From Sphingorhabdus sp. YGSMI21 (GTDB lineage Bacteria; Pseudomonadota; Alphaproteobacteria; Sphingomonadales; Sphingomonadaceae): DNA of 64,000 bases. The stretch spans positions 62,001 through 126,000 of the forward strand of contig NZ_CP022549.1 of assembly GCF_002776575.1 (NCBI RefSeq), read 5' to 3'. Each line of letters starts with the position of its first letter. The stretch's first letter is position 1. The notes under the pieces are model-generated. The model searched no databases, was not told where the DNA came from, and was given only the letters and a program-made list of their open reading frames with translations. A program made the position numbers and the translations under genes. This document shows positions 45,410 through 54,976 of this stretch, piece by piece.

Positions 45410-45600
45410 CAGGAGCCTTGTAGCGGCGATAGTCGGGATGCTCAGGCACCTTGCGGTTTGATCGCGGCGGGATGATTGGGAGGATGCCGCGCATGAGCAG
45501 ATTTTCTCGGAACCTGTCGCCGTCATAGCCCTAGTCCGCCAGCAGCGCCCTGGGTCTGGGTAGCGGCAGGGCCATCAGATCATCGGCCGATGTATAATCC
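45410..45600 (-). pseudogene. IS5-type transposase remnant
   Basis: The minus strand reads ALLAD-stop-GYDGDRFRENLLMRG then ILPIIPPRSNRK, the DDE region of IS5-like transposases with a TAG where Arg/Lys is expected. Only about 60 residues survive. The interval 44954-45410 before it shows no gene. Confidence 0.6.
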
Positions 45601-45610
45601 GATGCTTACT

Positions 45611-45628
45611 ACTATAGCCCCCGATAGT
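45611..45628 (+). promoter_or_regulatory. CsoR/FrmR/RcnR-type operator (G/C-tract with flanking dyad)
   Basis: ACTAT-AGCCCCCG-ATAGT: a C-tract within an inverted repeat, the design of operators bound by the four-helix CsoR/RcnR/FrmR repressors. It lies about 100 bp before dsbB. No such repressor gene is in the window. Confidence 0.55.
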
Positions 45629-45659
45629 ATATACTGCTAATGATCAAGAGGAGCTAGAT

Positions 45660-45716
45660 ATGACCCAACAACGCATTTTCATCGATATTTTTGCCCGATG
45701 CGATCGGCTGCGATGA
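45660..45716 (+). CDS. Possible 18-residue leader peptide before dsbB
   Basis: ATG 45660 follows AGAGGAG at a good distance and reads MTQQRIFIDIFARCDRLR, then TGA overlapping the dsbB ATG (ATGA). It may be a leader peptide enabling coupled translation, or the remaining 5' end of a deleted gene. Confidence 0.4.
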   Translation: MTQQRIFIDIFARCDRLR

Positions 45717-46156
45717 GCGAAATCAGATCAAGGGGGCATTATGCCGGTAGCGGTTGGACAGCGTTGTTTGCTGCCTGGTTCGTTGCGCTATCGTCCAGCC
45801 TTGGCGCAATCTTTATTGGTGAGGTGATGGGCCAGACGCCGTGCGAGTTATGTTGGTTCCAGCGCGCCTTTATGTTTCCGCTGGCCATCATGCTCGGCAT
45901 CGCGGCCTACCGATCGGATCGAGATGTGCTCCCCTATGCGTTCGCCCTTGCGTTGGCGGGGTGGGTGATCGCGCTTTATCATTTGTTGCTCTATCTTGGA
46001 GTTGTACCAGACGAGATCCAACAATGCGGTTCAGGACCGTCCTGCTCAAACGGCGAAATGACGCTTTTTGGTGCCGTGCCGATTCCGCTTCTCTCGCTGG
46101 TAGCCTTTTCGGCCATCTTATTTTTTCTCAACCTTTATCGGAGATCACGATCATGA
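45713..46156 (+). CDS. dsbB: Disulfide bond formation protein DsbB
   Basis: 147 residues from ATG 45713 (an ATG at 45698 is also in frame). Four membrane helices; first periplasmic Cys pair in TPCELCWFQRAFMF (CXXC), second pair in QQCGSGPSCSNGE. It re-oxidises a DsbA partner using quinone. The stop overlaps the start of the DsbA-like gene. Confidence 0.92.
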   Translation: MSEIRSRGHYAGSGWTALFAAWFVALSSSLGAIFIGEVMGQTPCELCWFQRAFMFPLAIMLGIAAYRSDRDVLPYAFALALAGWVIALYHLLLYLGVVPDEIQQCGSGPSCSNGEMTLFGAVPIPLLSLVAFSAILFFLNLYRRSRS

Positions 46157-46809
46157 ACAGGCGTTTTGGAGTAGTTTTGACGAGTTTGCTCTCAGTTGGC
46201 GCTTTCGCTGCCGGGGTAACTCTATACAGCAGTTCGGTTGCTGGAGAACCCGCAGTCAAGGCGGCGGCTGTGCCAAAGGACATATTTGTGCGTCCTCATT
46301 CACCGAGAATCGGACCCAAGAGTGCACCGGTGACAATTGTAGAATTTTTCGACCCGTCTTGCGAGGCCTGCCGTGCTTTTTACCCAAGCGTCAAGCAAAT
46401 ACTCGCCGCGTATCCAAAGGATGTTCGGCTTGTCATGCGTTACCTGCCGCTGCACGAAGGTTCCGCTGAAGCTATTGGTATTCTGGAGGCTGCACGTGCG
46501 CAGGGCGTCCTGCAACCGGTAATGGAGGCACTATTGGACGCGCAGCCCAAATGGCACAATGGTGACATGACAGGAGCATGGTCGGCCGCAAAGGCGGCCG
46601 GGCTCGATCTTGTAAAGGCCAAGGCAATGCCGAGCGTCGGTATAAATGCGATGATGAAGTCCGATTTGGAGGACGCGAACACGCTTGGCGTCAAGGGAAC
46701 GCCAAGCTTTTTTGTAAATGGTAAACCCTTGGCTGAATTTGGTCCTGAACCCCTCTACGCTCAGGTTCGCGCTGAGGTCGAAGCTCAACAAAACCCAAAC
46801 CAAGAGTGA
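46153..46809 (+). CDS. DsbA-like thioredoxin-fold periplasmic protein
   Basis: 218 residues with an N-terminal anchor/signal (VVLTSLLSVGAFAAGVTLY). Active site DPSCEACRAFYP (CXXC) near residue 75 and cis-Pro loop GVKGTPSFFVNGKPL. It probably introduces disulfides with DsbB in the periplasm; such pairs travel with metal-resistance genes. The context with a CsoR/FrmR-type box suggests inducible expression. Confidence 0.9.
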   Translation: MNRRFGVVLTSLLSVGAFAAGVTLYSSSVAGEPAVKAAAVPKDIFVRPHSPRIGPKSAPVTIVEFFDPSCEACRAFYPSVKQILAAYPKDVRLVMRYLPLHEGSAEAIGILEAARAQGVLQPVMEALLDAQPKWHNGDMTGAWSAAKAAGLDLVKAKAMPSVGINAMMKSDLEDANTLGVKGTPSFFVNGKPLAEFGPEPLYAQVRAEVEAQQNPNQE

Positions 46810-46862
46810 AGACGGTGGCTGGCAGGGCTGCAACGGCCCTTCTCGACAGGTTCTCTTCTACG

Positions 46863-47759
46863 GGCTTTGTTGCATAACTCGTGACGGTCGCGAGTCAGGT
46901 TTTACTTGGAGTTATTATGCGACCCGGATGGTCTTCGGGTTTCCTATTTCTGAGAACCGATTGAGGCCTGCAGCGCGGACTTTTAGTTCGGTAATCTGAT
47001 GATCGAAGGTGCGCGCGGCGACGCGCTGGCCGAGGAGCTTGAAGCAATGCATCTTGGTTTCGACAAGACTGCGGCGGTGATAGCCGCTCCACTTTTTCTA
47101 GATCGTCCGGCCAAGCCGTTTGGTTGTGCGCAGTGCTTCATTGCGGGCGTCAACGCCAGGGCCATCTTTGGTCCACAGCCGCCCGTTGCGACGTACCGGG
47201 ATGATCGGATTGGCACCGTGCTCAGCGATGACGGCATGATAGCCTCTCGTGTCATATGCGCCATTGGTGGCAGTATGAAGCGCCATGTTTACGCGTTTTC
47301 CACTCCCCTTCACCCATCATCTTGATCCCGGTGTTATCGACCAGCAGATGTAGCCCGCCCGAACTGGGCCGCCCACCGAGGTTCACCGACAATGCTTTTT
47401 GACGGCGGCAAAGCGTCGTATAATCCGGCACTGGCCAGTCCAGTTTCGCCATCTTGAGCAGGCTCGCAACCAGACCCGTCACCTGTCGTAGCTGAAGGTT
47501 GAACAGGATCTTCAGCGTCATGCACAGCTCAATTGCGCTGTCAGAAAACCGCATCGGCCAACCGGGCCGACCAACTGGTACCGAGAGCCAGTTTATCTCT
47601 GGTCAAACCACACATCCAATGAACCTCGCTGCTTCAGCGATGCATTATAAGCGGGCCAATTGGTCGTGCGGTACGTCGGGGAGATGGGTCTGGGCATCAG
47701 GCTCATCTATACATATCGATTCCCCAAGGGAATCCATCACCTTGTTATGCAACAAAGCC
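46863..47759 (-). mobile_element. Decayed IS5-family element (~0.9 kb)
   Basis: Both ends carry the inverted repeat GGCTTTGTTGCATAA. The minus-strand transposase is broken by frameshifts: LRQVTGLVASLLKMAKLDW and DNTGIKMMGEGEWKTRKHG in one frame, then GYHAVIAEHGANPIIPVRRN in another. No target duplication seen. It abuts the Kup fragment. Confidence 0.8.
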
Positions 47760-47762
47760 ATC

Positions 47763-48045
47763 TGCGGGTGACGCCGCAGCATATTTACGGCGTTTTATCG
47801 ATGATGGTGTGGTCGCTCATAGTCGTGATCTCAATCAAATACCTGTCGGTCGTCCTACGCGCCGACAACAAGGGCGAAGGCGGTATCATTGCGCTGGTCG
47901 CACGGCTCGGTCCGTGCAGGCGGCGCGCGGGGGTCATCCACGCCGCCCTAGTCGCGATGGGTGTTTTCGGAGCCTCTCTCCTGTATGGAGACGGCACAAT
48001 CACGCGGGCCATTTCAGTCCTCAGCGCAATCGAGGCGATCAATCA
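47763..48045 (+). pseudogene. Kup-type potassium transporter, internal fragment
   Basis: About 90 residues from the N-terminal third of Kup: VTPQHIYGVLSMMVWSLIVV, YLSVVLRADNKGEGGIIAL and GASLLYGDGTITRAISVLS. The 5' end is cut by the IS5 remnant and the 3' part is missing. Downstream, to 48250, another frame reads LFLSQNHAFRELSQDNG and PLPDDIARDMIQSPY, the end of an unidentified gene. Confidence 0.78.
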
Positions 48046-48264
48046 CAGACTTGCCTATACCGAGATTGATCTCAATCTTTCCGAGGTGAAGGGACCTGTG
48101 ATGGACGCCTCAAACGAGCCGACTTTCTCGAGGAATTCCGCGGGCGTTGTTCCTGTCGCAGAACCACGCGTTTCGCGAATTGTCACAGGACAACGGGCCC
48201 CCGCCTCTGCCAGACGATATCGCTCGCGATATGATCCAATCACCCTATTAGAAGGAGAACCTAG

Positions 48265-48435
48265 ATGTTTATCGAAAAGATCAAGACACCCGGATTATCG
48301 CACCTTTCCTATCTCGTCGGTGCCGACGGGCAGGCAGCGGTGATCGCCCCCCGCCGCGATTGCCACATCTATGTCGAGATGGCTCGCGCCGAAGGGCTGG
48401 CGCTCACCCATATCATCAATGCCCATCATAAACTG
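48265..48435 (+). pseudogene. MBL-fold hydrolase, N-terminal fragment
   Basis: Starts MFIEKIKTPGLSHLSYLVGA with AAVIAPRRDCHIYVEMA, as in persulfide-dioxygenase-like MBL-fold proteins, then ends after ALTHIINAHH and continues in frame as a Tn3 transposase. The catalytic HxHxDH motif is absent. A chimeric frame of 171 residues (48265-48780) results. Confidence 0.72.
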
Positions 48436-49169
48436 TCAATTTCGCAAGTATGGGGAACAGGCACAACCTCAAGCTCGGACGGCCAGTTTTTTCGCGGGGC
48501 AAAGCGAGGCGCGAGCGGCGGCGACATCAATGCTAGCTATGGCAATGATCCTGGCTTCAGCTTTTATACCCATGTGTCTGACCAGCACGGGCTGTATCAT
48601 GTTAAAGTGATTTCCGCTACAACGCATTACGCGCCCTCTGTGCTTGACGGCCTGCTGCATCATGGCAGCATTCTCAATATCAGCGAGCATTTTACCGACA
48701 CCAGCGGCGCGACCGATCATATATTTGCGCTTTGCTCGATGCTGGGCTTTAGTTTCTGCCCGCGCTTGCGTGATTTTTAGGACCGCAGACTGATACCGAT
48801 GGAAATGCCATCGCGTTATCCAAAAATTTCGCCGCTCCTTGGCCAGCGCATAAAAACCGAGAAAATCCGGGAGCATTGGGATGACATTATGCGTCTGTTA
48901 GCATCCATCAAGACTGGCCACGTCGCGCCGTCGGTAATGATGCGCATTATGAACGGCAAAACCAGCTGGACGTGGCTTTGCAGGAAATTGGCAAGATCGA
49001 GCACACGCTGTTCATGGTCGACTGGCTCGAAAACCCCGAATTGCGACGCCGCTGCCGGGCCGGCCTTAACAAGAGCGAACAGCGTCATGCCCTGACGCAA
49101 GCGATTTCGACATTCCGGCAAGGCGGAACAGTGCCAGATTGTCCGGTCATCAATACGCCGTTTGAATGA
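48436..49169 (+). pseudogene. Tn3-family transposase (TnpA), C-terminal fragment
   Basis: Reads FFRGAKRGASGGDINASYG, FSFYTHVSDQHGLYHVKVIS and HFTDTSGATDHIFALCSMLG, then an in-frame TAG at 48778, then EMPSRYPKISPLLGQRIK, and after a frameshift near 48955 LQEIGKIEHTLFMVDWLEN. No terminal repeats or resolvase near it. Confidence 0.8.
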
Positions 49170-49984
49170 ATAACATCGAAAGCAATAACGAGGCCTTGCA
49201 GAAACGCGGCTTTCTAGTGGGCCGCAATGCCGGCAATTTTGAGGTTTTAGATTTGTTTGAGGTTACGCACAGCGCAGAGAATTTATCATCAGGTCAAGCC
49301 CTGATGGCCTGTATCAGCGGTACTATCCCCAATATCTAGAAAATCTGCTTGATATTGTAGCCGAGGATGTGGCGGCTCGTTTCTGGTCCGATCGGTTCCG
49401 TTCTTATCATTCAATTCCCGCCTTTGGTGGAGAATATTTTAACAACCATGCCAAGCGTTGCAAGCCTGTTTTGTCGGTGTTGCCACCAATAATGTAGTCA
49501 ATTCTGGGCATGGTGCTCGGTGCACTGGCCGCATTGGGATTGAGTGTTTTGGATGTTCCAACCTTCGAGAGGCTGATGATGGTTGCCGCGATGTGCCTGA
49601 TCGCTGGGTGGCTTGGGCATCACCTGAATCTTTCTTGTGATGACCAATGGGACGGAATTGCCCTCAGAAAATAAACAAATAGAAGACTGAGAAGAACGCT
49701 ATAAAAATCAATATGCCCGAAAGAGAAAATTCGTTTTGCCAAATACTGTTGCCGGGCTCGCGCACGTCGACGATTGTCTGCTCTTTGGCAACTTGTAAAA
49801 CTGCCCTCGGCAATGCTAATCGGAATGGGTGCTTTGCACCCTCATCACGTAATACGAGTCGATGTTTTCTTTTTCGTTCCATGCAGACGAGTTAACAATT
49901 TGTTAAGAATTTAGTCCACCACATAATTTGGTTAAAATTCGTCTGTCTCGAACCGGCACGAAATCGTTGCAAAAGGTTAAGCGC
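49170..49984 (+). other. Mosaic of unidentified fragments
   Basis: Contains a 57-residue frame (49166-49342, MNNIESNNEALQKRG), a frame with QYLENLLDIVAEDVAARFWS, and a membrane-like piece MVLGALAALGLSVLDVPTFE near 49511, none complete or assigned. It looks like remains of several genes joined by deletion. No intact gene is supported. Confidence 0.5.
49664..49882 (-). CDS. Possible small membrane protein
   Basis: 72 residues with a basic N terminus and one C-terminal hydrophobic segment (LSGILIFIAFFSVFYLFIF). No family and no good RBS; it sits among fragments, so it may be chance. Confidence 0.25.
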   Translation of the reverse strand: MERKRKHRLVLRDEGAKHPFRLALPRAVLQVAKEQTIVDVREPGNSIWQNEFSLSGILIFIAFFSVFYLFIF

Positions 49985-50470
49985 ATTTCCGCTGGATGCG
50001 GCTTGCAAATGGTGTGGATTCGCAATTGCAATTGCTGTCATCGCGAAGTTGCCATCCTTCCGATATCCTCATATCTATGGCACAAAATTTGCCAGCCGGT
50101 TTGCTGGTCGCCGGGGTATTTGGGCAGAGCCGAACCCATGAGTATATATTCGGCGGTGTTACTCGAATTTTGCTTCTAAATTGTCCGCATCCGTTATTAT
50201 TGGTCCCCTAGATCCACCTGAACGTTCTCGGAAGCAGGGGTTTCGCCTTGCTGGGCGGATAAAAATATTGAGAATAATATTTGGAAAATCGCCGATAACT
50301 GATCATTTCTGGATAATTACATCAATATTGACGGTAACGATCTTTCAATGATGGACCGCGTGTCAATGACAGCCCCTGAAGCAGCAAAGAGATAGCCGGC
50401 TCGATCAAACCTTAACTTGCAAAAAGCTTCGGCAACGGGATTATCCGCATTGATGAGCACTGAACTGAAC
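49985..50470. repeat. Duplicated segment, copy B (decayed)
   Basis: Diverged copy of 34838-35330. The stress protein part (49996-50211, ending NCPHPLLLVP) has lost its 5' end and 14 nt near 50015; the dehydrogenase part (minus strand, about 50322-50460) breaks off at GCACTG. The copy is flanked by transposase debris on the left and the second TonB gene on the right. Confidence 0.88.
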
Positions 50471-50617
50471 TCTGTTCAAGGGTAAATCGCAGTATTGTCG
50501 GCACTCCCGCCCTGTATTTCACTTTAAAGTCAGGTTCATCTTTCCACGGAATGGACCCGCGAACACGCAGCGTTGATGATTGGTGCAGAGAGCATAGCTT
50601 CGGGACATACATGGGGT

Positions 50618-52870
50618 TCAAAAGCTGACCCGAGCGCCTCCCACGAACCGCCGGGGGATTCCAGGACGCAAGCCGAAGGGACGTCTGCTGACGGCGTATT
50701 GGTCATCGAATATGTTATCAACGCGTGCAAACAGGGAGAGACTGTCGGTCAGCGCGAAATTTCCCGCAAGATCAAAGATGATGCGCTCGTCGATCCCTTG
50801 ATTTACGGCAATAGCCCCGCTCCCGGGTTCATTGCGCAAATCGGAAAGGTAGCTTACCCCAAGATTGATCGCAATGCGGCCCGCGTTCACACCCGCTTCT
50901 ATATACAGTTGATGCCGCGCAATATAGGGCAGGGCATCGCCTTCAGTCACATCACCGAAAAAGTTGCTGTCGAAGCTACTATCAAATTGTGCATCCGTGA
51001 ACGTATACGCGAGCGACAGGGGAAACGAGATCGTGTCGGTGGCGCGTGGCTCGATCGCTGCCGACAGCTCCAAGCCCTTGACGGTAACTGCGCCGCCATT
51101 GAACTGATCGCCAATGTCGCCGACGCTGCAGCCGACAGATTGGGTGCAATTACCGAGCAAGTTGGAATAGTCGTTGTAGAATCCAATCGCAGAGACCTGG
51201 ACCTCGTCAGTCCTGAAGCGGACGCCGGCTTCGTAGTTCCAGCTTTTTTCGGCGCGGGCGTCCGGACTGCCGGGGCCGGGAGGAGAGAAGCCGCGTGATA
51301 CTCCTGCAAGCACAATGGCGTCGCCAAACTCGTAAGTAACACCCAGAGCAGGCAGCCACTGGTCGATATTGGTGCGGCGAACCCGGGTTGGCCCGGTCGA
51401 TCGATCCGGGTCCGATCCTGCATAGTCCAACCGGGTCAAATCAATCCCTTCGTACCTCAACCCGGGCGTCAGCGTCACGGCACCGATCTCGATCCGGTCC
51501 TCGATGTAAAATGCGATGGCCTTCGCTTTCGCCTCCCGGTTGGCCTGCTGGCCGATATCGGTCTGGCGCTCAAAGACGAGGTCTCCGCCAATTTGGGAGT
51601 AGAATTCCTCGTTTTGCAGTCTGTCTTCTTCATCCTCGTGATAGCGGACGGAGACCGCGAGATTGTGGCGCGTCGCGCCGATGGCGAACGGGCGTTCCAA
51701 AGAAAACTGGGCTCCTTCACTACGATAGACGCGATTGTTGTTGCGGATCCGCACCGCGCCATTCGCACTGTCCGCCCCGCGTAAGATATTAAGAGCTTCG
51801 CGATTGTCATCGGGGCTATCGAAAACAGTCTGAATCGAATCGAATCGACCGTCGCCATCGAAATCGATATCCTGAAGTTTCGACCAGCTGCGGCTGAAGT
51901 CGTTGCGATACAGCGTGGCCGTGATCCTCGTCTCATCGGCAAACGCCAAGGTGCCGATAATACGATATTGGTCGTGCTTCCCGGAAAATGCGTCGCGCTG
52001 GCTGGTCGCATAGCGACGATAGGGTTCTGCCGCGAAATCGGCATCGGCAAGTCCGAGGTAGGTCTCATTGGCTTTAAGGTCAGACCGGCCATAAACAAAT
52101 TCCAAGCGAGCCTCTACGGGTGCGTCCGGCGCGGTGTGAACAGCCAATCGCCCACGATAATCCTGTCGTTCAAATCCGGTGTCAGCATCTGGACGCCCGT
52201 CGATTGATTTGAAGCCGTCGCTGCCCTGCTGGTAGGTTTCAATCAGCGCACCAACATAATCTGTGTCAGCTCCAACCCAGCCCTGGCCTTGGAAGTAATT
52301 GCGCGAACCATATTGGCCTGAAGCATAGCCGGAGAATCCATCCGTCGGGATTTGGGTAGACCGAAGATTGACCGCTCCGCCGATAGTACGAGGTCCAGAG
52401 CGGATCGCGGCTGCGCCCTTCGTTACCTCGACCGCCTGCATACGTCCGATGGCGGGGAAATAATATGCGGCCGGCGCGGCATAGGGGGCCGGCGCGATCA
52501 ATACGCCATCTTCCATGAGTGTGATGTTGCTCGACCGTTCGACTGGGCTACCGCGCAGTCCTATATTTGGAAACAACCCGAACCCATCCTCCTCCTGGAT
52601 ATTTACCCCGGGCACTTGACGCAGGACGCGGTTTACATCCCCATGGTCGAACCGGCGGAGATCTTCGCTGTCGAGCAGATCGGCAGAACCGGCAACCCGG
52701 TAGGGATCAATCCGGCCTCCGAGGACGATAATTGAAGTATCGGGATTTGCCTGACGGTCTTCCGAAGCCTGCTCAGTTCCATCTTTCTCGGCGACGGGCC
52801 AATTCTTCTCTTGGGCTTGCACTGGCATGGACAAGGCAACTGCGAGGGACGAGACGGCAGCACGATACAT
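50618..52870 (-). CDS. TonB-dependent outer membrane receptor (FecA-like)
   Basis: 750 residues from the ATG at 52870 (MYRAAVSSLAVALS), preceded by GGAGAAAAGG; longer frame to 52960 has no signal sequence and is rejected. Plug domain with VLRQVPGVNIQEEDGFGLFP and VEVTKGAAAIRSGPRTIGGA; barrel ends RRFVGGARVSF. It resembles ferric citrate/siderophore receptors. A Fur-like dyad lies upstream. There is no FecR/FecI pair nearby. Confidence 0.92.
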   Translation of the reverse strand: MYRAAVSSLAVALSMPVQAQEKNWPVAEKDGTEQASEDRQANPDTSIIVLGGRIDPYRVAGSADLLDSEDLRRFDHGDVNRVLRQVPGVNIQEEDGFGLFPNIGLRGSPVERSSNITLMEDGVLIAPAPYAAPAAYYFPAIGRMQAVEVTKGAAAIRSGPRTIGGAVNLRSTQIPTDGFSGYASGQYGSRNYFQGQGWVGADTDYVGALIETYQQGSDGFKSIDGRPDADTGFERQDYRGRLAVHTAPDAPVEARLEFVYGRSDLKANETYLGLADADFAAEPYRRYATSQRDAFSGKHDQYRIIGTLAFADETRITATLYRNDFSRSWSKLQDIDFDGDGRFDSIQTVFDSPDDNREALNILRGADSANGAVRIRNNNRVYRSEGAQFSLERPFAIGATRHNLAVSVRYHEDEEDRLQNEEFYSQIGGDLVFERQTDIGQQANREAKAKAIAFYIEDRIEIGAVTLTPGLRYEGIDLTRLDYAGSDPDRSTGPTRVRRTNIDQWLPALGVTYEFGDAIVLAGVSRGFSPPGPGSPDARAEKSWNYEAGVRFRTDEVQVSAIGFYNDYSNLLGNCTQSVGCSVGDIGDQFNGGAVTVKGLELSAAIEPRATDTISFPLSLAYTFTDAQFDSSFDSNFFGDVTEGDALPYIARHQLYIEAGVNAGRIAINLGVSYLSDLRNEPGSGAIAVNQGIDERIIFDLAGNFALTDSLSLFARVDNIFDDQYAVSRRPFGLRPGIPRRFVGGARVSF

Positions 52871-52921
52871 AGAGGTTTCCTTTTCTCCGAGCGGTGTGGG
52901 GAGGGCTGCCTCTAACGTTAT

Positions 52922-52936
52922 TGCAAATGCTTCGCA
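52922..52936 (-). promoter_or_regulatory. Fur-box-like palindrome before the TonB receptor
   Basis: TGCAAA-TGC-TTCGCA, 50 bp before the receptor start, same 6-3-6 design as TGCGAA-TAA-TTCGCA at 36096-36110. Suggests iron control. Confidence 0.55.
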
Positions 52937-53324
52937 AGAGCATAATTGCGATGCTCTCAAAACTTTTGTCAGGACCTATCATTCTGGCGCTTGCTCTCAT
53001 GCTATTTTCTCGGGGTGGGGAAGGGGCCAGCGGTCTGCCATCCTCGCATAGTGGGCTGAGCTATGGATTACTTTATCTGCGCCAATTCCTGCTTGGCTTC
53101 TCGCTTTACAAGTATGCCTTTGCCATGCTTTATGCCCGCGCTGAAGCCCTCCTCAACAATAGCGCCCAAGATGAGTTCAACTAGCATCGCCGACTTCCAC
53201 AAGGCAGGGGATTAGGGACTGGCGTTCCACGATACGATCCTCTGCATGCCAAGGTGTTTGACAAATTTGCTTCCGAGTTAATCACGTGCAAATTCCAAAA
53301 TTGCTTTGATTTTCGCTGTTGTAT
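52937..53324. other. Gap between TonB receptor and Fic gene
   Basis: A 96-residue plus-strand frame with one hydrophobic segment (52894-53184) is present but overlaps the receptor promoter and has no family signature. No supported gene. Confidence 0.4.
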
Positions 53325-53382
53325 TCATGCTGGGGGTTCAAACGCGTCGACGTAAAGTTGCTCGACCCGCAGGACTTCCTCA

Positions 53383-54864
53383 TCAGTCAGTGCGGCAAAT
53401 TCTTGTGTGCGCGCGCTGCGAAAGCTGACCGCCATTTTGCTGAAGGAACTTTTGAAGCAACTCGATCTGCGCTGATGGCATGTCGACAACCTGCTGTACG
53501 CCGTCACCGAACCGGTCGAACGCCTCCAGGTAACGAACCTCTTGGGGAAGATCGTGGACAATGGTTTGTTCCACGCATTCATAGAGAAATTCCGCATGCG
53601 CGGTAGCGTCAAAATAACGGTAGAAGTCTGCGGTATGATTGAGCACTTCGACGTTTCCGTCGGCCGTCCGCTGCCATTCGATCTCAGGGAGAAGAGGTCT
53701 GGAATAGGTTTCCAGCACTGTCCGATAAGCGTCGAGCTGTCTTAGAATGGCAGCGCTGATCGGGAACACGAGCCCGGGCGGATTGTAGCTGGCGGCTGCC
53801 AGTGCGTGATGGATGAGCCAACGGTGAATGCGGCCGTTGCCATCTTCATAAGGGTGGATGTAGACAAACCCAAACGCCAGAACTGCTGCGGCGACAACGG
53901 GATCGAACGCTTTGGTAAGTGTTCGCTCGGTGTAGACGACAAGCCCTGTCAGCAAGTCTGTAATGTCATCATGGCGCGCACTGATATGGTCCGGGATCGG
54001 GTCTCCTGAATCCCGGTCATGAACGCCGACAAAGCCGCCTTGCGTTCTAAAACCGAGTTTTACGAAGCGCGCATCACCGATCACGATGCTTTGAAGACGG
54101 TCAAATTCGGTCAGAGTGACGGGATTGTTGCCCGCTTGCGCAATCGCCTGACCCCATCGTACCGCGCGGGTGCCGGAAGGCTTTTCGCCCTCGATCGCAA
54201 AGGATGACTTGGAATCGTTCAATAGAAGGAACGCAGCCGCGCGCGCCACGAGGTCGGGGCGGACGCGCCCGATTTCGGCACGTACGCGTTTATCCAACTG
54301 CTTGTCCGCGGCAGCCTGCAGGGCCGGCGTTCGGCGGACCATTGGGCAAAAGGCCGGCGTTCCCGGGAGATTGTCGAGGATTTTGTGCCGGGACGAGACT
54401 TGTCCGCGCGCAAGGGCAAATTGTAGCTTAGGATCGACGATTGTCACCAGCCGAACTTTGCCAGGTTCAGGGATATCGAGCTGGGTGCCCGTCAGCCATT
54501 CGTAAAGATACCACGCCCGGCGCGCAAAGGCGCCGGTCGGTGTCGCCATTACGAATTCGCGGATCGCTTCAGGTTCGATAGTCTTGAAGAGCTGCGCCAG
54601 AACGCCCAGATCAATGCCTTCCCACTTCATGGCGAATACCAGGTGGCCTGCAAGGCTCGATTCCGGACGGTGACGCGGGGTCAGCAGAACCCAATCCGAA
54701 GTTGGCACCGGATGATGGCGTTCGGCAATCGCCGCTAGGCGAGGCGGTAAGGGAAGCGAAAGGCCATAGGCGGCGATCAAAGCGGCATAGCCGCATGGGG
54801 TCGCAGGCTCGGGGAGACTGCGGCCGTGAAAATCATTCACCGCCTGTGAAGGCCACTCACCCAT
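53383..54864 (-). CDS. Fic-domain AMPylase-like protein, probable C-terminal frameshift
   Basis: 493 residues. An N-terminal Fic_N/DUF4172-like part has the inhibitory motif SSFAIEGEK (S/T-x3-E-G form) near residue 220, and the Fic core has HPYEDGNGRIHRWL near residue 343, with the catalytic His and the nucleotide-binding residues. It likely transfers AMP to a target protein and is self-inhibited by the N-terminal helix (class II, by inference). At the end a slip in the GCGCGCGC run near 53412 moves the frame; the other frame continues RTQEFAALTDEEVLRVEQL to 53325, as expected of the intact protein. Confidence 0.85.
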   Translation of the reverse strand: MGEWPSQAVNDFHGRSLPEPATPCGYAALIAAYGLSLPLPPRLAAIAERHHPVPTSDWVLLTPRHRPESSLAGHLVFAMKWEGIDLGVLAQLFKTIEPEAIREFVMATPTGAFARRAWYLYEWLTGTQLDIPEPGKVRLVTIVDPKLQFALARGQVSSRHKILDNLPGTPAFCPMVRRTPALQAAADKQLDKRVRAEIGRVRPDLVARAAAFLLLNDSKSSFAIEGEKPSGTRAVRWGQAIAQAGNNPVTLTEFDRLQSIVIGDARFVKLGFRTQGGFVGVHDRDSGDPIPDHISARHDDITDLLTGLVVYTERTLTKAFDPVVAAAVLAFGFVYIHPYEDGNGRIHRWLIHHALAAASYNPPGLVFPISAAILRQLDAYRTVLETYSRPLLPEIEWQRTADGNVEVLNHTADFYRYFDATAHAEFLYECVEQTIVHDLPQEVRYLEAFDRFGDGVQQVVDMPSAQIELLQKFLQQNGGQLSQRAHTRICRTD

Positions 54865-54976
54865 AATTTTCTCCGTGAAAAACCATCACTTGAACCGTGG
54901 TTACTTGCGAATCGCGTTCACCATCTATGAAAATCTATCACAGTTTACCCAAAATGTGAATATCGTTCTCTAATAT

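Noticed and set aside
47660..48343. 227-residue frame that looks like a membrane protein
   Set aside because: Only its middle (47763-48045) is Kup-like; the ends come from the IS5 remnant and from reading another gene's end out of frame.
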